A stretch of 64,000 nucleotides of DNA from Hofstenia miamia (lineage: Eukaryota > Xenacoelomorpha > Acoela), in the NCBI GenBank assembly GCA_004352715.1, contig SCFE01000090.1, positions 446,425 through 510,424 of the forward strand, given 5' to 3'. A model generated the notes under the pieces. The model had not been told where the DNA came from, did no database searches, and saw only the letters and a program-made list of their open reading frames with translations. Positions 1 to 10,680 of this stretch are shown in pieces; position 1 is the first letter of the stretch; each line of letters starts with the position of its first letter. Position numbers and translations under genes: made by a program.

Positions 1-800
1 GGTTCAGTGGATCCATTGCATTTATTCAGGTGTCTCTCAAAATTTACTTTTACATGAAAACCAGACAAACATTTAAGACATTGCATACCCTTATGAGTGT
101 TCTTGAAAAATTTTAGGCAGGCATTCAAATTTGTTATGGCCACATAATGACTATTTCCACCTTCTTCAATTAGTAGTAAATTTGCATTTTTCTCATAGTC
201 CTTCTCTGATACATATGCAGGAACCAAACTCTGATCATCAGCATTTAGAGTGTAAACATTTACCTTTATTTGATTGAGGTCCTCAAAAATGCAGACATCA
301 TTTATGGAGAGTGGGAATGTCAGACCATTAACATTTAAAGCACCCTTAAACCTGTTTAAAGGAGTTACTCTATTTCTATCTTTAATTTCTGGATGCAAAC
401 ATGCAAAAATTGCATACAAAAAGCATTGGTTGGATTTGCCACTTTTCGGGTTTACCAGGAAATGGTTCTTCTTTAGATAATCTGGTAGCAGGATAAATGT
501 GCAAGCGCAGGTTGGTCTATACTTTGCAATGCGTAGCTCTACATTATTTATATTTTTAACAATCCACCCTGATCCATTGTTTGCATACGTGGAAATGTAG
601 TTTGCAAGCTCATTTATCATGTGAGAATATGTTGCCTCACAAAGCCCTGTACAAAAGACTGAAGCTGGTTTACTAGTTGGGTGGAGAATAACTCGCTTTG
701 CTTCATTTCCATCAGTTTGTGATAGTTCCACCTCAGCTATCAAATAAACTTTGGCAGAGAAATGTTTGGCCACGTCCTCCTTAATAATTTTTGAAATGGA
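1..800 (-). pseudogene. Polinton/Maverick-type DNA polymerase B, N-terminal region (partial)
   Basis: Reading the minus strand from about 795 to the window edge gives roughly 260 uninterrupted codons. The order of motifs matches the N-terminal extension of protein-primed type-B DNA polymerases of Polinton/Maverick-like elements. There is a K.NHFLVNPKSGKSNQCFLYAIFACLHP block, then a segment on FPLSINDVCIFEDLNQIKVNVY, then a HYVAITNLN block, and finally a C-x2-C...H-x4-C zinc-finger-like CLKCLSGF...HLNKC close to base 1. In known relatives the exonuclease and polymerase domains follow, which here would lie to the left of the window. Upstream, the frame meets a TGA near 813 and then a 1,000-N gap, so the start is not seen and the copy may be broken. 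Family identity rests on remembered motif order. A virus-like relative (adintovirus group) is an alternative. The role in the element would be replication of its DNA. Confidence 0.68.
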
Positions 801-876
801 TGGATATGCAAGTCAGAATGGTGAATAAATGTCCACCACATTTAATTATTGGCTTTCAAATCAGTCAAAGCTTCTC

Positions 877-1876
877 NNNNNNNNNNNNNNNNNNNNNNNN
901 NNNNNNNNNNNNNNNNNNNNNNNNNNNNNNNNNNNNNNNNNNNNNNNNNNNNNNNNNNNNNNNNNNNNNNNNNNNNNNNNNNNNNNNNNNNNNNNNNNNN
1001 NNNNNNNNNNNNNNNNNNNNNNNNNNNNNNNNNNNNNNNNNNNNNNNNNNNNNNNNNNNNNNNNNNNNNNNNNNNNNNNNNNNNNNNNNNNNNNNNNNNN
1101 NNNNNNNNNNNNNNNNNNNNNNNNNNNNNNNNNNNNNNNNNNNNNNNNNNNNNNNNNNNNNNNNNNNNNNNNNNNNNNNNNNNNNNNNNNNNNNNNNNNN
1201 NNNNNNNNNNNNNNNNNNNNNNNNNNNNNNNNNNNNNNNNNNNNNNNNNNNNNNNNNNNNNNNNNNNNNNNNNNNNNNNNNNNNNNNNNNNNNNNNNNNN
1301 NNNNNNNNNNNNNNNNNNNNNNNNNNNNNNNNNNNNNNNNNNNNNNNNNNNNNNNNNNNNNNNNNNNNNNNNNNNNNNNNNNNNNNNNNNNNNNNNNNNN
1401 NNNNNNNNNNNNNNNNNNNNNNNNNNNNNNNNNNNNNNNNNNNNNNNNNNNNNNNNNNNNNNNNNNNNNNNNNNNNNNNNNNNNNNNNNNNNNNNNNNNN
1501 NNNNNNNNNNNNNNNNNNNNNNNNNNNNNNNNNNNNNNNNNNNNNNNNNNNNNNNNNNNNNNNNNNNNNNNNNNNNNNNNNNNNNNNNNNNNNNNNNNNN
1601 NNNNNNNNNNNNNNNNNNNNNNNNNNNNNNNNNNNNNNNNNNNNNNNNNNNNNNNNNNNNNNNNNNNNNNNNNNNNNNNNNNNNNNNNNNNNNNNNNNNN
1701 NNNNNNNNNNNNNNNNNNNNNNNNNNNNNNNNNNNNNNNNNNNNNNNNNNNNNNNNNNNNNNNNNNNNNNNNNNNNNNNNNNNNNNNNNNNNNNNNNNNN
1801 NNNNNNNNNNNNNNNNNNNNNNNNNNNNNNNNNNNNNNNNNNNNNNNNNNNNNNNNNNNNNNNNNNNNNNNNNNNN
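877..1876. other. assembly gap, 1,000 N
   Basis: Exactly 1,000 Ns, the usual size given to a gap of unknown length. It separates a minus-strand polymerase N-terminal part on the left from a plus-strand polymerase C-terminal part on the right. The two edges share no overlap that I can see. Confidence 0.98.
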
Positions 1877-3820
1877 GTATTCCATCCAATATATATGTGC
1901 AAATAGTGGGGGTGTTGACCTTAAATCTAGTGCAAAGGGAATTACGGGTATAGTTAAAAAGACCATAAATTTCAACACCTTCAAACGAATTTTGGATGGC
2001 GAAGAAATTCTATGATGTGAGATGGTAATGATTCACAGTCACAACCATGATAGCTCTATCAAGAGGATGAATAAAGTAGCATTAACGCCTTATGATGACA
2101 AGAGATATCTGGTGGATCATTACCAAAGTTTGCCATATGGTCATAAAGGTATTCATTACATTTACATGTATTTTTACTAATTTTCCATTAGATATTCCTC
2201 AATCACCAATAAAACGTCCTAATCAAGAAAATGCCTCAATAAATGAACTGTCTACAAGCAGCAGCAAAAGACCTCATTTAGGTATATGAAAATTTTTTGT
2301 TTGCATTTTAATAATTATTGTTTAGACACATGATAATGAATATTGCCTCTGCTATCCCGCTCTGCCTCTGTGATAAATTAATGAAAATGTTTAGCTTTGT
2401 TTGCTATCATTTGTGATGCTCCATTCTATCGATTGAAAATGTCTCCAAGTATAAAAGCCTCCACATTCATTAAAGCCCTCACAATAATGGTAATGAAGTT
2501 ATTTTGTATATTTGAATAACAGTGCATTTAGTTTTGCTGTCTCTAATTACAACAATACACTGCGCATTGGTTTGATTTTGTCTGTATAGCAAGTGAAGTC
2601 TCAGTGATTTACTACCCTGTCTCATACAGCAATCTACTTGAAGATTTGTTTCATTCATACACCATGCATGAAAAACAGTTCAACGTAATCTCAAAATAAA
2701 TTATCACATTACACAATTTTGAAATGAAAAATTTAATCTCCGTTTGTTATGTAAAAATAATTGTTTTATTTATCATTTTATCATGCGTTTAGGCTCTGCG
2801 ATTCAAATGAATTAAAACTGAAGGTGAACATTGTGAAAAAATGATTATACACAACTGGGTATATATGTCCTTTGTTTAAAATTTTACGTTATCAATTTAG
2901 ATCATTCATTACACTTGAAAAGTATACTTTTGTACACATTTCAATAAAGACAGTAATGTTTATTTTAGATGGACTAACACTGTTTTGTAAATACACTGTG
3001 ATGACAGTTTGTATGAATGATTTGTTGTAAATAAAATATAGTTTCTTTATTAATTATTAATTTTCATTTTTTTGATTGTGAACATTATCTCATTTTTAAA
3101 TAATGACTTGTATAATTTAGACACTATCTGCAGAAATCATCATGTGCCAACACACTTGCAGAACAATGCTGTGATAAAACTACAAAATTATTTGGTAAGC
3201 ATTCTTTTACATTATAATAGTACATATTGTTTTTAATTGTTACGTTTGTTTACATGTAATATATTATATTATATTTCTGTTTTTATTGTAATAATTGAAT
3301 GTTTTAGCATCGTCAACTAGCATTATTAGAAGGACGTCTACCTTGCAGTATTCTGTGGATGTTTTCTCCACCATTCTCATCCAACAATGAAGTNNNNNNN
3401 NNNNNNNNNNNNNNNNNNNNNNNNNNNNNNNNNNNNNNNNNNNNNNNNNNNNNNNNNNNNNNNNNNNNNNNNNNNNNNNNNNNNNNNNNNNNNNNNNNNN
3501 NNNNNNNNCAATACACTTGCAGAACAATGCTGTGATAAAACTACAAAATTATTTGGTAAGCATTCTTTTACATTATAATAGTACATATTGTTTTTCATTG
3601 TTACGATTGTTTACATATAATATATTATATTTGTTGTGTATGTAAAGATTAAAACTATTGTCATTATTTTAATTTCTGTTTTTATTGTACTAATTGAATG
3701 TTTTAGCATCGTCAACTAACATTATTAGAAGAACGTCTACCTTGCAGTATTCTGTGGATGTTTTCTCCACCATTCTCATCCAACAATGAAGTTGTGACGA
3801 ATATTATCATTCAACTGTAG
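1877..3820 (+). CDS. Spliced C-terminal part of a Polinton-type DNA polymerase B gene (5' end missing)
   Basis: Proposed exons are 1877-2148, 2192-2281, 3121-3194 and 3717-3820, with an earlier copy of the last exon at 3308-3393. The first exon encodes a block ending NKVALTPYDDKRYLVD...YGHK, which resembles the C-terminal tail (ALS..DDKR.IL..G...L..GH) of Polinton-like PolB proteins. All four junctions have GT...AG ends and keep phase. The first intron is only 43 bp (2149-2191), and exons 2 and 3 join through a split Asp codon. The last exon ends at TAG 3818-3820, and AATAAA follows 58 bp later. One in-frame TGA near 2013 breaks exon 1 unless a further intron lies there. Downstream of the polymerase motif, the serine-rich exon 2 and the final exons are unknown to me. 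This is either a decayed element or a polymerase tail captured by a host transcription unit. Confidence 0.45.
3121..3820 (+). repeat. tandem duplication of the last two exons around a 115-N gap
   Basis: The exon ending in ...AAAATTATTTG|GTAAGC occurs at 3121-3194 and again at 3509-3555 after the gap. The following exon (ACCTTGCAGTATTCTGTGG core) occurs at 3308-3393 and again at 3717-3820. The copies differ by a few substitutions and by about 48 bp of extra intron in the second copy, so this is not a perfect assembly echo. Ns fill 3394-3508. It is either a real tandem duplication or two haplotypes laid end to end. Confidence 0.85.
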
Positions 3821-3877
3821 ATGAAATTCACTATATGAACTTTATCATTTATTAGTGCATTTTATATTTTGTTTGTA

Positions 3878-3883
3878 AATAAA
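3878..3883 (+). promoter_or_regulatory. poly(A) signal AATAAA
   Basis: AATAAA lies 58 bp after the TAG that closes the spliced gene ending at 3820, in the right orientation and at a reasonable distance for its 3' end. Confidence 0.45.
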
Positions 3884-3949
3884 TTTATTTTTTATAAATG
3901 TTTGTTTTCTCTGTATGGCAAGAGTATGCATCTGTGGAAGCATGTATTT

Positions 3950-4110
3950 ATATTTATTTTTACTTGGAAACATTTTTTCGATTCCATTTTTTTAAAACAA
4001 GGATGTAAATTATTTTTACTTGGAAATATTTTTTGATTCCACTTTTTAAACAAGTATGCAAATGTGGGAAAGTAATGCATGTAAAGCAAGTTAATGTGGG
4101 AAAGTAAAAC
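3950..4110. repeat. short diverged tandem repeats
   Basis: A segment of about 57 bp containing TTATTTTTACTTGGAAA occurs twice in a row (from about 3952 and 4009). It is followed by two copies of AATGTGGGAAAGTAA. Nothing coding is convincing here. Confidence 0.7.
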
Positions 4111-4237
4111 TAAAAAAGTAAAAAAATGCAAACTAAATTAGGTCACATAGATAACACAAAAACTAGTAAAAGTATATGCATGACGTTAGTAAAACACCTC
4201 CGTCAATATCCATGGCGTCTCAGGTCAAAGGCCAACC

Positions 4238-4290
4238 CTCTCGACCAATCAGAATAGGTGTTACTAATCCAGCTCTCGACCAATCAGAAT
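4238..4290. repeat. exact 18-bp direct repeat with CCAAT core
   Basis: CTCTCGACCAATCAGAAT is present at 4238-4255 and at 4273-4290. A third, inverted copy sharing 16 bases lies near 9572-9587. The recurrence suggests a dispersed transposon end rather than a promoter, although CCAAT is also a classical promoter box. Confidence 0.7.
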
Positions 4291-4327
4291 CATTTTTGTG
4301 CAATCTCATGGACTCGGCCATTACTAC

Positions 4328-4601
4328 TTACAGAATATCAGCTTGAGCCAAGGCAAGAGCCCATCTTTCGGATCTCTTATCTATTGGAAAATTCAAACTT
4401 ATCTGAGCTTTGCATCTTTGAAGGGTGGCGTGTTTCAGATGCTTTGCACTTCCCAGATATTGCGTAATGTGCGACTTCTTGTTGTGAGAAACCTTGCACT
4501 CGCAAATCTTGCACCAAATAAACCTGTCTGTCAATTTTAAACACCCGTCTAGAATACAATATTTTCTCAAAAGAGAGTTGTGTATCTGTTATGTTTATCA
4601 T
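4328..4601 (-). pseudogene. hAT-type transposon zinc-finger fragment
   Basis: One minus-strand frame reads DGCLKLTDRFIWCKICECKV followed by SHNKKSHITQYLGSAKHLKH. The C-x2-C plus H-x5-H arrangement, with the 'F.WC.IC...V....KS....H..S.KH' wording, matches the BED-like zinc finger found at the N-terminus of hAT transposases and of hAT-derived CGGBP1-like proteins, where it binds DNA. No catalytic domain follows on the same strand nearby, so this is an isolated remnant of about 60 codons. An 18-bp direct repeat lies just outside it (4238-4290). Confidence 0.55.
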
Positions 4602-5555
4602 TGCAGCTTAATAGAATATTATTTTAGCCATCTAACGGTATTAAATGGAATCGAGTTTAACGTTTTAATTGCATAGTATTGGCTTCACAGACAATGCTAA
4701 TTTGATTAGAAACTACTGATACCTGAAAATAAAATCAGCGATATTTTACATTCTGTGTCAATTCAACAATTGTGTTCTACATGAAATATGTTTATTAATA
4801 TCTAGCAAATTGATATATTGTATTTTCCTTATAACTTAAGAAATGTCTTTAAAGTTATTATTGATTCTTTCTGTTGTATTTGTCCAAGTACAGTCGGGTT
4901 GAAAATTCCAATACACTAAATAAAACTAAACTTTTTAATAATGTTTCAACCTGATTGTTTTGTTATTATTTCAGATTCTTGTAATAAAAGTGTTATGTCT
5001 GCCTATAAATCTCTTCGTCAAATGGCTGTAAAGGCACATTCTAATATTGAAAAAGGCCTTGAAAAGGTGATTACACAAAAATGTCGGAAAATGTGAAAAC
5101 CTTTTTTTCCGGTCCCTACTGATAATTATAAGTAAAAACGACCCATTTTAGTAATATATATTTTTAAAATACTCTGTACAGTTATTAACATTTTAAAAAA
5201 GTATTTTTACTTCACTGAATAATCTTGGTTATTGGGGTTGATTGAGTTTTTTGGTAATTTTAATGTGTGGTTTGTCTTGGTTTCACATACGTTTTTACAT
5301 TTCTTTAAAGTCTTTAAATATTTTTTCTTAATGGTCAATACAAAAATTTGTTCGAGTTCATCATTTTCTTCTTAAATTTAAGTTTTCTATAAGAATTTGT
5401 TCTTAAGTTTATTTTCTTTGGTATTTTGTCTTGCCTTTAATTTGGATATTTTTTTTTCGATTAAATTTTTATAATTACAATCATTCAAAATCATCTATCC
5501 ATTTAAAAATCCAATTATTTAGTTACTAATGACTACAATTTTTCATGTTAAGAGT
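4602..5555. other. AT-rich stretch without recognised gene
   Basis: I see no reading frame, splice-supported exon or repeat here that I can defend. It is AT-rich with T-runs. A short frame near 4970-5095 (S.NKSVMSAYKSLRQM type) is preceded by TTTCAG and could be an exon scrap, but it has no partner. Confidence 0.6.
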
Positions 5556-5556
5556 A

Positions 5557-7250
5557 CTAAAGTTCGGTTCTGAGATGCCTGATTACATCTGAGTATGAAT
5601 CCTTCCTCTTTGCTACTTTCAGAGCAATTTGCTTAATGGTATTATGAGTTGAGCGGCTGCATCCTCCAGTCGTCGCAAAGATCAAGGCAGTGAAGGAGTT
5701 ATGATCAACGTTGATGATTCGTTCTTCATATTTTGACTTTTTGAGCCCCTCGTGATATCCATATGGATCTTTTATCATTTTTGGGCAACTCTTTGAGAGG
5801 GGGTTGAAAACCTTCACATCAAAAAATGTTCCCCAAAGGCCATTTGCTTTGATATCTAGCCAAGCCTCTTCGTCTGTTGNNNNNNNNNNNNNNNNNNNNN
5901 NNNNNNNNNNNNNNNNNNNNNNNNNNNNNNNNNNNNNNNNNNNNNNNNNNNNNNNNNNNNNNNNNNNNNNNNNNNNNNNNNNNNNNNNNNNNNNNNNNNN
6001 NNNNNNNNNNNNNNNNNNNNNNNNNNNNNNNNNNNNNNNNNNNNNNNNNNNNNNNNNNNNNNNNNNNNNNNNNNNNNNNNNNNNNNNNNNNNNNNNNNNN
6101 NNNNNNNNNNNNNNNNNNNNNNNNNNNNNNNNNNNNNNNNNNNNNNNNNNNNNNNNNNNNNNNNNNNNNNNNNNNNNNNNNNNNNNNNNNNNNNNNNNNN
6201 NNNNNNNNNNNNNNNNNNNNNNNNNNNNNNNNNNNNNNNNNNNNNNNNNNNNNNNNNNNNNNNNNNNNNNNNNNNNNNNNNNNNNNNNNNNNNNNNNNNN
6301 NNNNNNNNNNNNNNNNNNNNNNNNNNNNNNNNNNNNNNNNNNNNNNNNNNNNNNNNNNNNNNNNNNNNNNNNNNNNNNNNNNNNNNNNNNNNNNNNNNNN
6401 NNNNNNNNNNNNNNNNNNNNNNNNNNNNNNNNNNNNNNNNNNNNNNNNNNNNNNNNNNNNNNNNNNNNNNNNNNNNNNNNNNNNNNNNNNNNNNNNNNNN
6501 NNNNNNNNNNNNNNNNNNNNNNNNNNNNNNNNNNNNNNNNNNNNNNNNNNNNNNNNNNNNNNNNNNNNNNNNNNNNNNNNNNNNNNNNNNNNNNNNNNNN
6601 NNNNNNNNNNNNNNNNNNNNNNNNNNNNNNNNNNNNNNNNNNNNNNNNNNNNNNNNNNNNNNNNNNNNNNNNNNNNNNNNNNNNNNNNNNNNNNNNNNNN
6701 NNNNNNNNNNNNNNNNNNNNNNNNNNNNNNNNNNNNNNNNNNNNNNNNNNNNNNNNNNNNNNNNNNNNNNNNNNNNNNNNNNNNNNNNNNNNNNNNNNNN
6801 NNNNNNNNNNNNNNNNNNNNNNNNNNNNNNNNNNNNNNNNNNNNNNNNNNNNNNNNNNNNNNNNNNNNNNNNNNNNNNNTCTGTTGAGGTTGTAAGCTTT
6901 GAGAATTGTAAATTATCAACAGGTTGAAGTTTAGGTTCGACTTGAACATCATAGCATACATCTTTCAAGAAATGTGCAAAAGTGTCACGAATTTTATTAT
7001 GTCGAATAATAGTGTATCCGCCTTTTGCACAGTGAAGAGCATGGGTAACTGTGAATTCCCGTCCACAAGGACAAAATTGTGGCATTTTTAGTGGATCCCA
7101 TCCATATCTAAACGATATGCCATCTAGAAAATCTTGCTTACTAAGATGATAATTGTATCATTTGAGTGGAAGGGCATTTAACCACATGGATGATCCTTTT
7201 CCTTTGGCAAGCTGGACTGAGTATTGCTACTCACTTTCTAAGGCATCTAG
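5557..7250 (-). pseudogene. C-terminal module of a reverse-transcriptase transposon polyprotein
   Basis: The minus strand from about 7250 reads WLNALPL...LSKQDFLDGISFRYGW, then CPCGREFTVTHALHCAKGGY, then IIRHNKIRDTF. After the gap it continues EEAWLDIKANGLWGTFFDVK, VFNPLSKS, HNSFTALIFATTGG and a final VIRHLRTEL before a stop at 5557. This series (cysteine/histidine cluster, 'RHN.IRD', 'FD(V/I)(R/K)VFNP', 'F(T/S).L(V/I)F...GG') is the recurrent tail of reverse-transcriptase ORFs in many invertebrate genomes and looks like a nuclease-type domain. One in-frame TGA occurs near 7157, between NALPLK and YNYH. The RT domain itself is not seen upstream. The 1,000-N gap inside it is probably empty because its edges overlap by 7 bp and the frame continues. 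Confidence 0.62.
5880..6879. other. assembly gap, 1,000 N (probably zero length)
   Basis: The left edge ends in TCTGTTG (5873-5879) and the right edge begins with the same TCTGTTG (6880-6886). Merging the copies keeps the minus-strand frame open across the join. Confidence 0.85.
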
Positions 7251-7955
7251 GACGTCATTTGCTTTTTGCTGTAATGATAATTAATTAATAATAATAATAA
7301 TTTGGATATGAACAAGTTTTAAATCCGGAAAATACTTTTTATGTATTTTTTAAATTTATAATTTAGGGATCTGCTGTAATTTTAAGTGTCAATCAATAAC
7401 TTAATTAATTTGACCTTAGGTTTCATGAAGAACTTTTTGAAGATCTGATTGCTTTGTTAGGCTTAAATTTATGAATTGCTTTTAAGGTTTCAATTTTTGC
7501 TGTCAAACGGAAACAATTTCAAGCCTAAACAATTGTTAACATAAAAATTTGCCGGCAACTAATAAACACATCATTCTTATCAATCATATTGATCCGTGAA
7601 TACACGTATGCCACCCAATCACGTACCTTGTACTCACCCACCAGCAATGATTAATCAAGGACGCTACGCGCCGCACTCGCAAACGTACGCCGAAGTCCTT
7701 TCAACTACACCATCTAATCATTTCTCACCTGCCGAGGTACTAAAGCTCCGGCGCTTATTAACTTTTTACTAAGCAGTATGGATTTATTTATCTTTGAAGA
7801 AGAAGAAAAAGAAGAAAAATCTATATTCAGAAATTGTTTTAACAATAAATAGAAATACTGATAACAAATTCTGAAAGCGTTAAGAAAGTAATACAAAACT
7901 AAACAAAAAAAGAACAACAACAAATATAAGCAGTTAACTTGGGCTATGACGATTG
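7251..7955. other. non-coding stretch with purine tract
   Basis: No gene is recognised. It contains an ATAATAATAATAATAAT run near 7280-7300, a locally GC-richer patch around 7600-7700, and a GAAGAAGAAGAAAAAG purine run near 7796-7818. Confidence 0.6.
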
Positions 7956-7959
7956 CTAG

Positions 7960-8829
7960 TTTCTATTAATAGAGTAATCAGGATTATAAAATTTATAACC
8001 TCGCCATTTCAGTTTTTTATATTATAAGTGCAAAAATATTTTTTGATATCCATTTTCAAGTTTTTTAATATATTTTGGTAATTAATTCCACATATTTATT
8101 GCTGTGTTTAGAGATGAATTTTCATTATTCGCTTCTTATACCTAATAGGTTCAATTATGTGTGTTCCGTTATTTTGTTTATTGACTAATTTTGCAGCAAG
8201 AAAGTCATTTTTTGTACTATGAGAAAGTATTGTTAACTATTTTGAAGAACGTCGTTAAGACATTTATATGGATGTAACATTGCGGATGTAGAAATAATTT
8301 TGAAATTTTCTATATTCATTATTCTTATTAAAGCTATGATTATTTACTGCTACTTTGATAGCCCAATTTAGTTGCACTTTGAATTTCCTGAGAAATTTTT
8401 GGTTTATATCTGTGTAGAGTATATTGGCATAGTTAAAATGACTTAATATTAGAGCATATATTAATTGAATTTTTGCTTTAGTTGGAAGTTTTTGAGAAAT
8501 TAAGTTAATTGCTTTAATCGATATGGCCATTTTCTAACAAAATAATTTAGTTGCTCTTCAAAATTTAGATTTATGTCAAAAATTATTCCGAGGTACTTAA
8601 AAGACTCAACCTGTTTTATTTGAATGCCGTTGAAATTAAGTTTGTATTTTGAAGTATCAGTAGATTTTGTTTTTGATTTAACAATACAGAATTGAGTTTT
8701 TAGTGGATTTACTCTTAGTTTTATAGAAGCAAAATATTTATCAAGAGAAGCATAGTTTGTTTTGAGAGTTTGAGCCGCTTTTTCGGGAAATTTATTAGAA
8801 TGAAATAATATTGTGTCATCTGCATATTA
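7960..8829 (-). pseudogene. LINE reverse transcriptase, C-terminal part
   Basis: On the minus strand the sequence begins at the catalytic YADDTILF (at 8829) and runs through the palm and thumb: SLDKYFASIKLRVNPLKTQF, then VESFKYLGIIFD, then LPTKAKIQLIYALILSHFNY, and a C-terminal NMWN.LPKYIKKLE block. This is the usual order of the 3' half of a CR1/L2-like non-LTR retrotransposon ORF2. The fragment starts abruptly at the YADD box, so fingers and endonuclease are missing. A same-strand endonuclease piece lies further upstream at 9703-10680 and may be from the same insertion, now separated by other repeats. Several stops in the last 300 bp show decay. Confidence 0.75.
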
Positions 8830-9340
8830 TACCTCCAATGCCATCCGCACTCCCTTTCCATGGAACGTCATAAAGTATGCCCACTTTAATTCAATATAAA
8901 GCCCTTTTTCAAGTGTGACATCATTCTCCAAATGTACTTTTGCTTAAATTGCTCAACTGCACTACCATTAAAGATTGTAAATAAAGGGATTAAATTTGTT
9001 TTCACAATTTTGATAAAAAGGATTTTAATATTTGTATAAGATGAGTACTTGGAATGCTCAAAGAATTTGACACAATTAGAAATGGTATTTTCATTGACAT
9101 GAACAGGCACAGGCTGTAAAAAATATTTGCTTACCATTCTGAAATGAAAAGTCTAAAATTCATCCTTTTCAATTACTCGAAAATTTTCAGCAAAATCAAC
9201 CTGTAATACGCATGTTAATCCTTTTCCAGTATCAAGCTTTAATTGATCAAATAATCAGACTTTTGCCTTTTAATAAAACCGTGAAATTTCAGTGTAGGTG
9301 AAGCAGCATTAGTAGTAAGAGACGGACTAGACCCCTCCCC
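8830..9340. other. non-coding stretch
   Basis: No gene recognised. The minus-strand frame at 8886-9137 has no family resemblance that I can see. Confidence 0.5.
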
Positions 9341-9450
9341 TTTGGGACACCCTGAAGTTCTCGTAACACCCCATTACTATTTGCCACATGGAAATGAAGT
9401 GATTTGATTGGACGCCATCTAGCGACGAAATATTTTTGTGGAAAACAGCA
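9341..9450. repeat. copy of the end segment of an unclassified repeat family
   Basis: TTTGGGACACCCTGAAGTTC, then CCACATGGAAATGAAGTGAT, then ATTGGACGCCATCTAG and CGAAATATTTTTG. The same series occurs at 53310-53410 and, inverted, at 59925-60050, where it forms the ends of a 6.8-kb palindrome. Confidence 0.75.
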
Positions 9451-9702
9451 ATTTCTTTAGCAATTGCGCATAAATTGTAAAAGCATACATTACACAATGT
9501 CTCTGAGTGCTGAGGTTCAGCATTGTACAACAGTAGTATACATAAGGCATAGGAGAACATGCAAAAACGCCTCTGATTGGTCGAGAGGTTATGACGTCAC
9601 ATGTCACGTGATAGATGATGAATATTGGAGAGGAGTGTTTTTAGTGATTCACCGATTGATTGACAGATGACTAATAGGTTTTCACTGAGGTTACATACTT
9701 GA

Positions 9703-10680
9703 CTAATGGATTTCTGACAGGTTGCAATAACTTGCGAAGTGCTTTCTTGACNNNNNNNNNNNNNNNNNNNNNNNNNNNNNNNNNNNNNNNNNNNNNNNNN
9801 NNNNNNNNNNNNNNNNNNNNNNNNNNNNNNNNNNNNNNNNNNNNNNNNNNNNNNNNNNNNNNNNNNNNNNNNNNNNNNNNNNNNNNNNNNNNNNNNNNNN
9901 NNNNNNNNNNNNNNNNNNNNNNNNNNNNNNNNNNNNNNNNNNNNNNNNNNNNNNNNNNNNNNNNNNNNNNNNNNNNNNNNNNNNNNNNNNNNNNNNNNNN
10001 NNNNNNNNNNNNNNNNNNNNNNNNNNNNNNNNNNNNNNNNNNNNNNNNNNNNNNNNNNNNNNNNNNNNNNNNNNNNNNNNNNNNNNNNNNNNNNNNNNNN
10101 NNNNNNNNNNNNNNNNNNNNNNNNNNNNNNNNNNNNNNNNNNNNNNNNNNNNNNNNNNNNNNNNNNNNNNNNNNNNNNNNNNNNNNNNNNNNNNNNNNNN
10201 NNNNNNNNNNNNNNNNNNNNNNNNNNNNNNNNNNNNNNNNNNNNNNNNNNNNNNNNNNNNNNNNNNNNNNNNNNNNNNNNNNNNNNNNNNNNNNNNNNNN
10301 TTATTTGGACAATAAGAGATATTTAATAATTGACTATTAAAATTTTTGTATGGGTTTCGAATTTCAACCCAATGACTTTCATAAGTTGCTATATCTGTCC
10401 TAAGCTTAGGTTTGAGTATTTTAGGTATTAAAAATATGACACCACCTCCTTTTGTCTTATTAAAATGAAAGGTTGAATTTCTGTCCTTTCTAAATTTTTT
10501 AAATTTAGAGTTATCGATTGACCAGGACGAATTGTAATTATCATTTGTAAACCAGGTTTCAGTTATGCCCAGAATATAGTTTGAATCCAGTTCAGAAATG
10601 AATTGTCTAAATTCCGAATGTTTTATTGAGAGATTCTGAAAATTTATGTGAATATATTTAAAAGAATTAGTTGAATGCAT
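9703..10680 (-). pseudogene. LINE apurinic-like endonuclease domain, N-terminal part
   Basis: The minus strand from 10680 reads FKYIHINFQNLSIKHSEFRQ, ILGITETWF, then FHFNKTKGGGVIFLIPKILK and HWVEIRNPY. The 'N.QNL..K', 'ITETW' and 'GGGV' boxes are the first metal-binding and active-site motifs of the APE-type endonuclease of non-LTR retrotransposons, which nicks target DNA to prime reverse transcription. A 549-N gap (9752-10300) removes the rest, and only 16 codons follow it. No ORF1 is visible upstream (above 10680). Confidence 0.75.
9752..10300. other. assembly gap, 549 N
   Basis: Run of Ns inside the LINE endonuclease fragment. Its odd length suggests an estimated rather than a default size. 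Confidence 0.98.

Noticed and set aside
791-2015. Long open frames of about 340-390 codons on both strands across 877-1876
   Set aside because: They consist of Ns read as unknown residues. The same applies at 5804-7085, 9699-10340, 11092-12228, 15168-16297 and 24100-25038, apart from the real flanking text.
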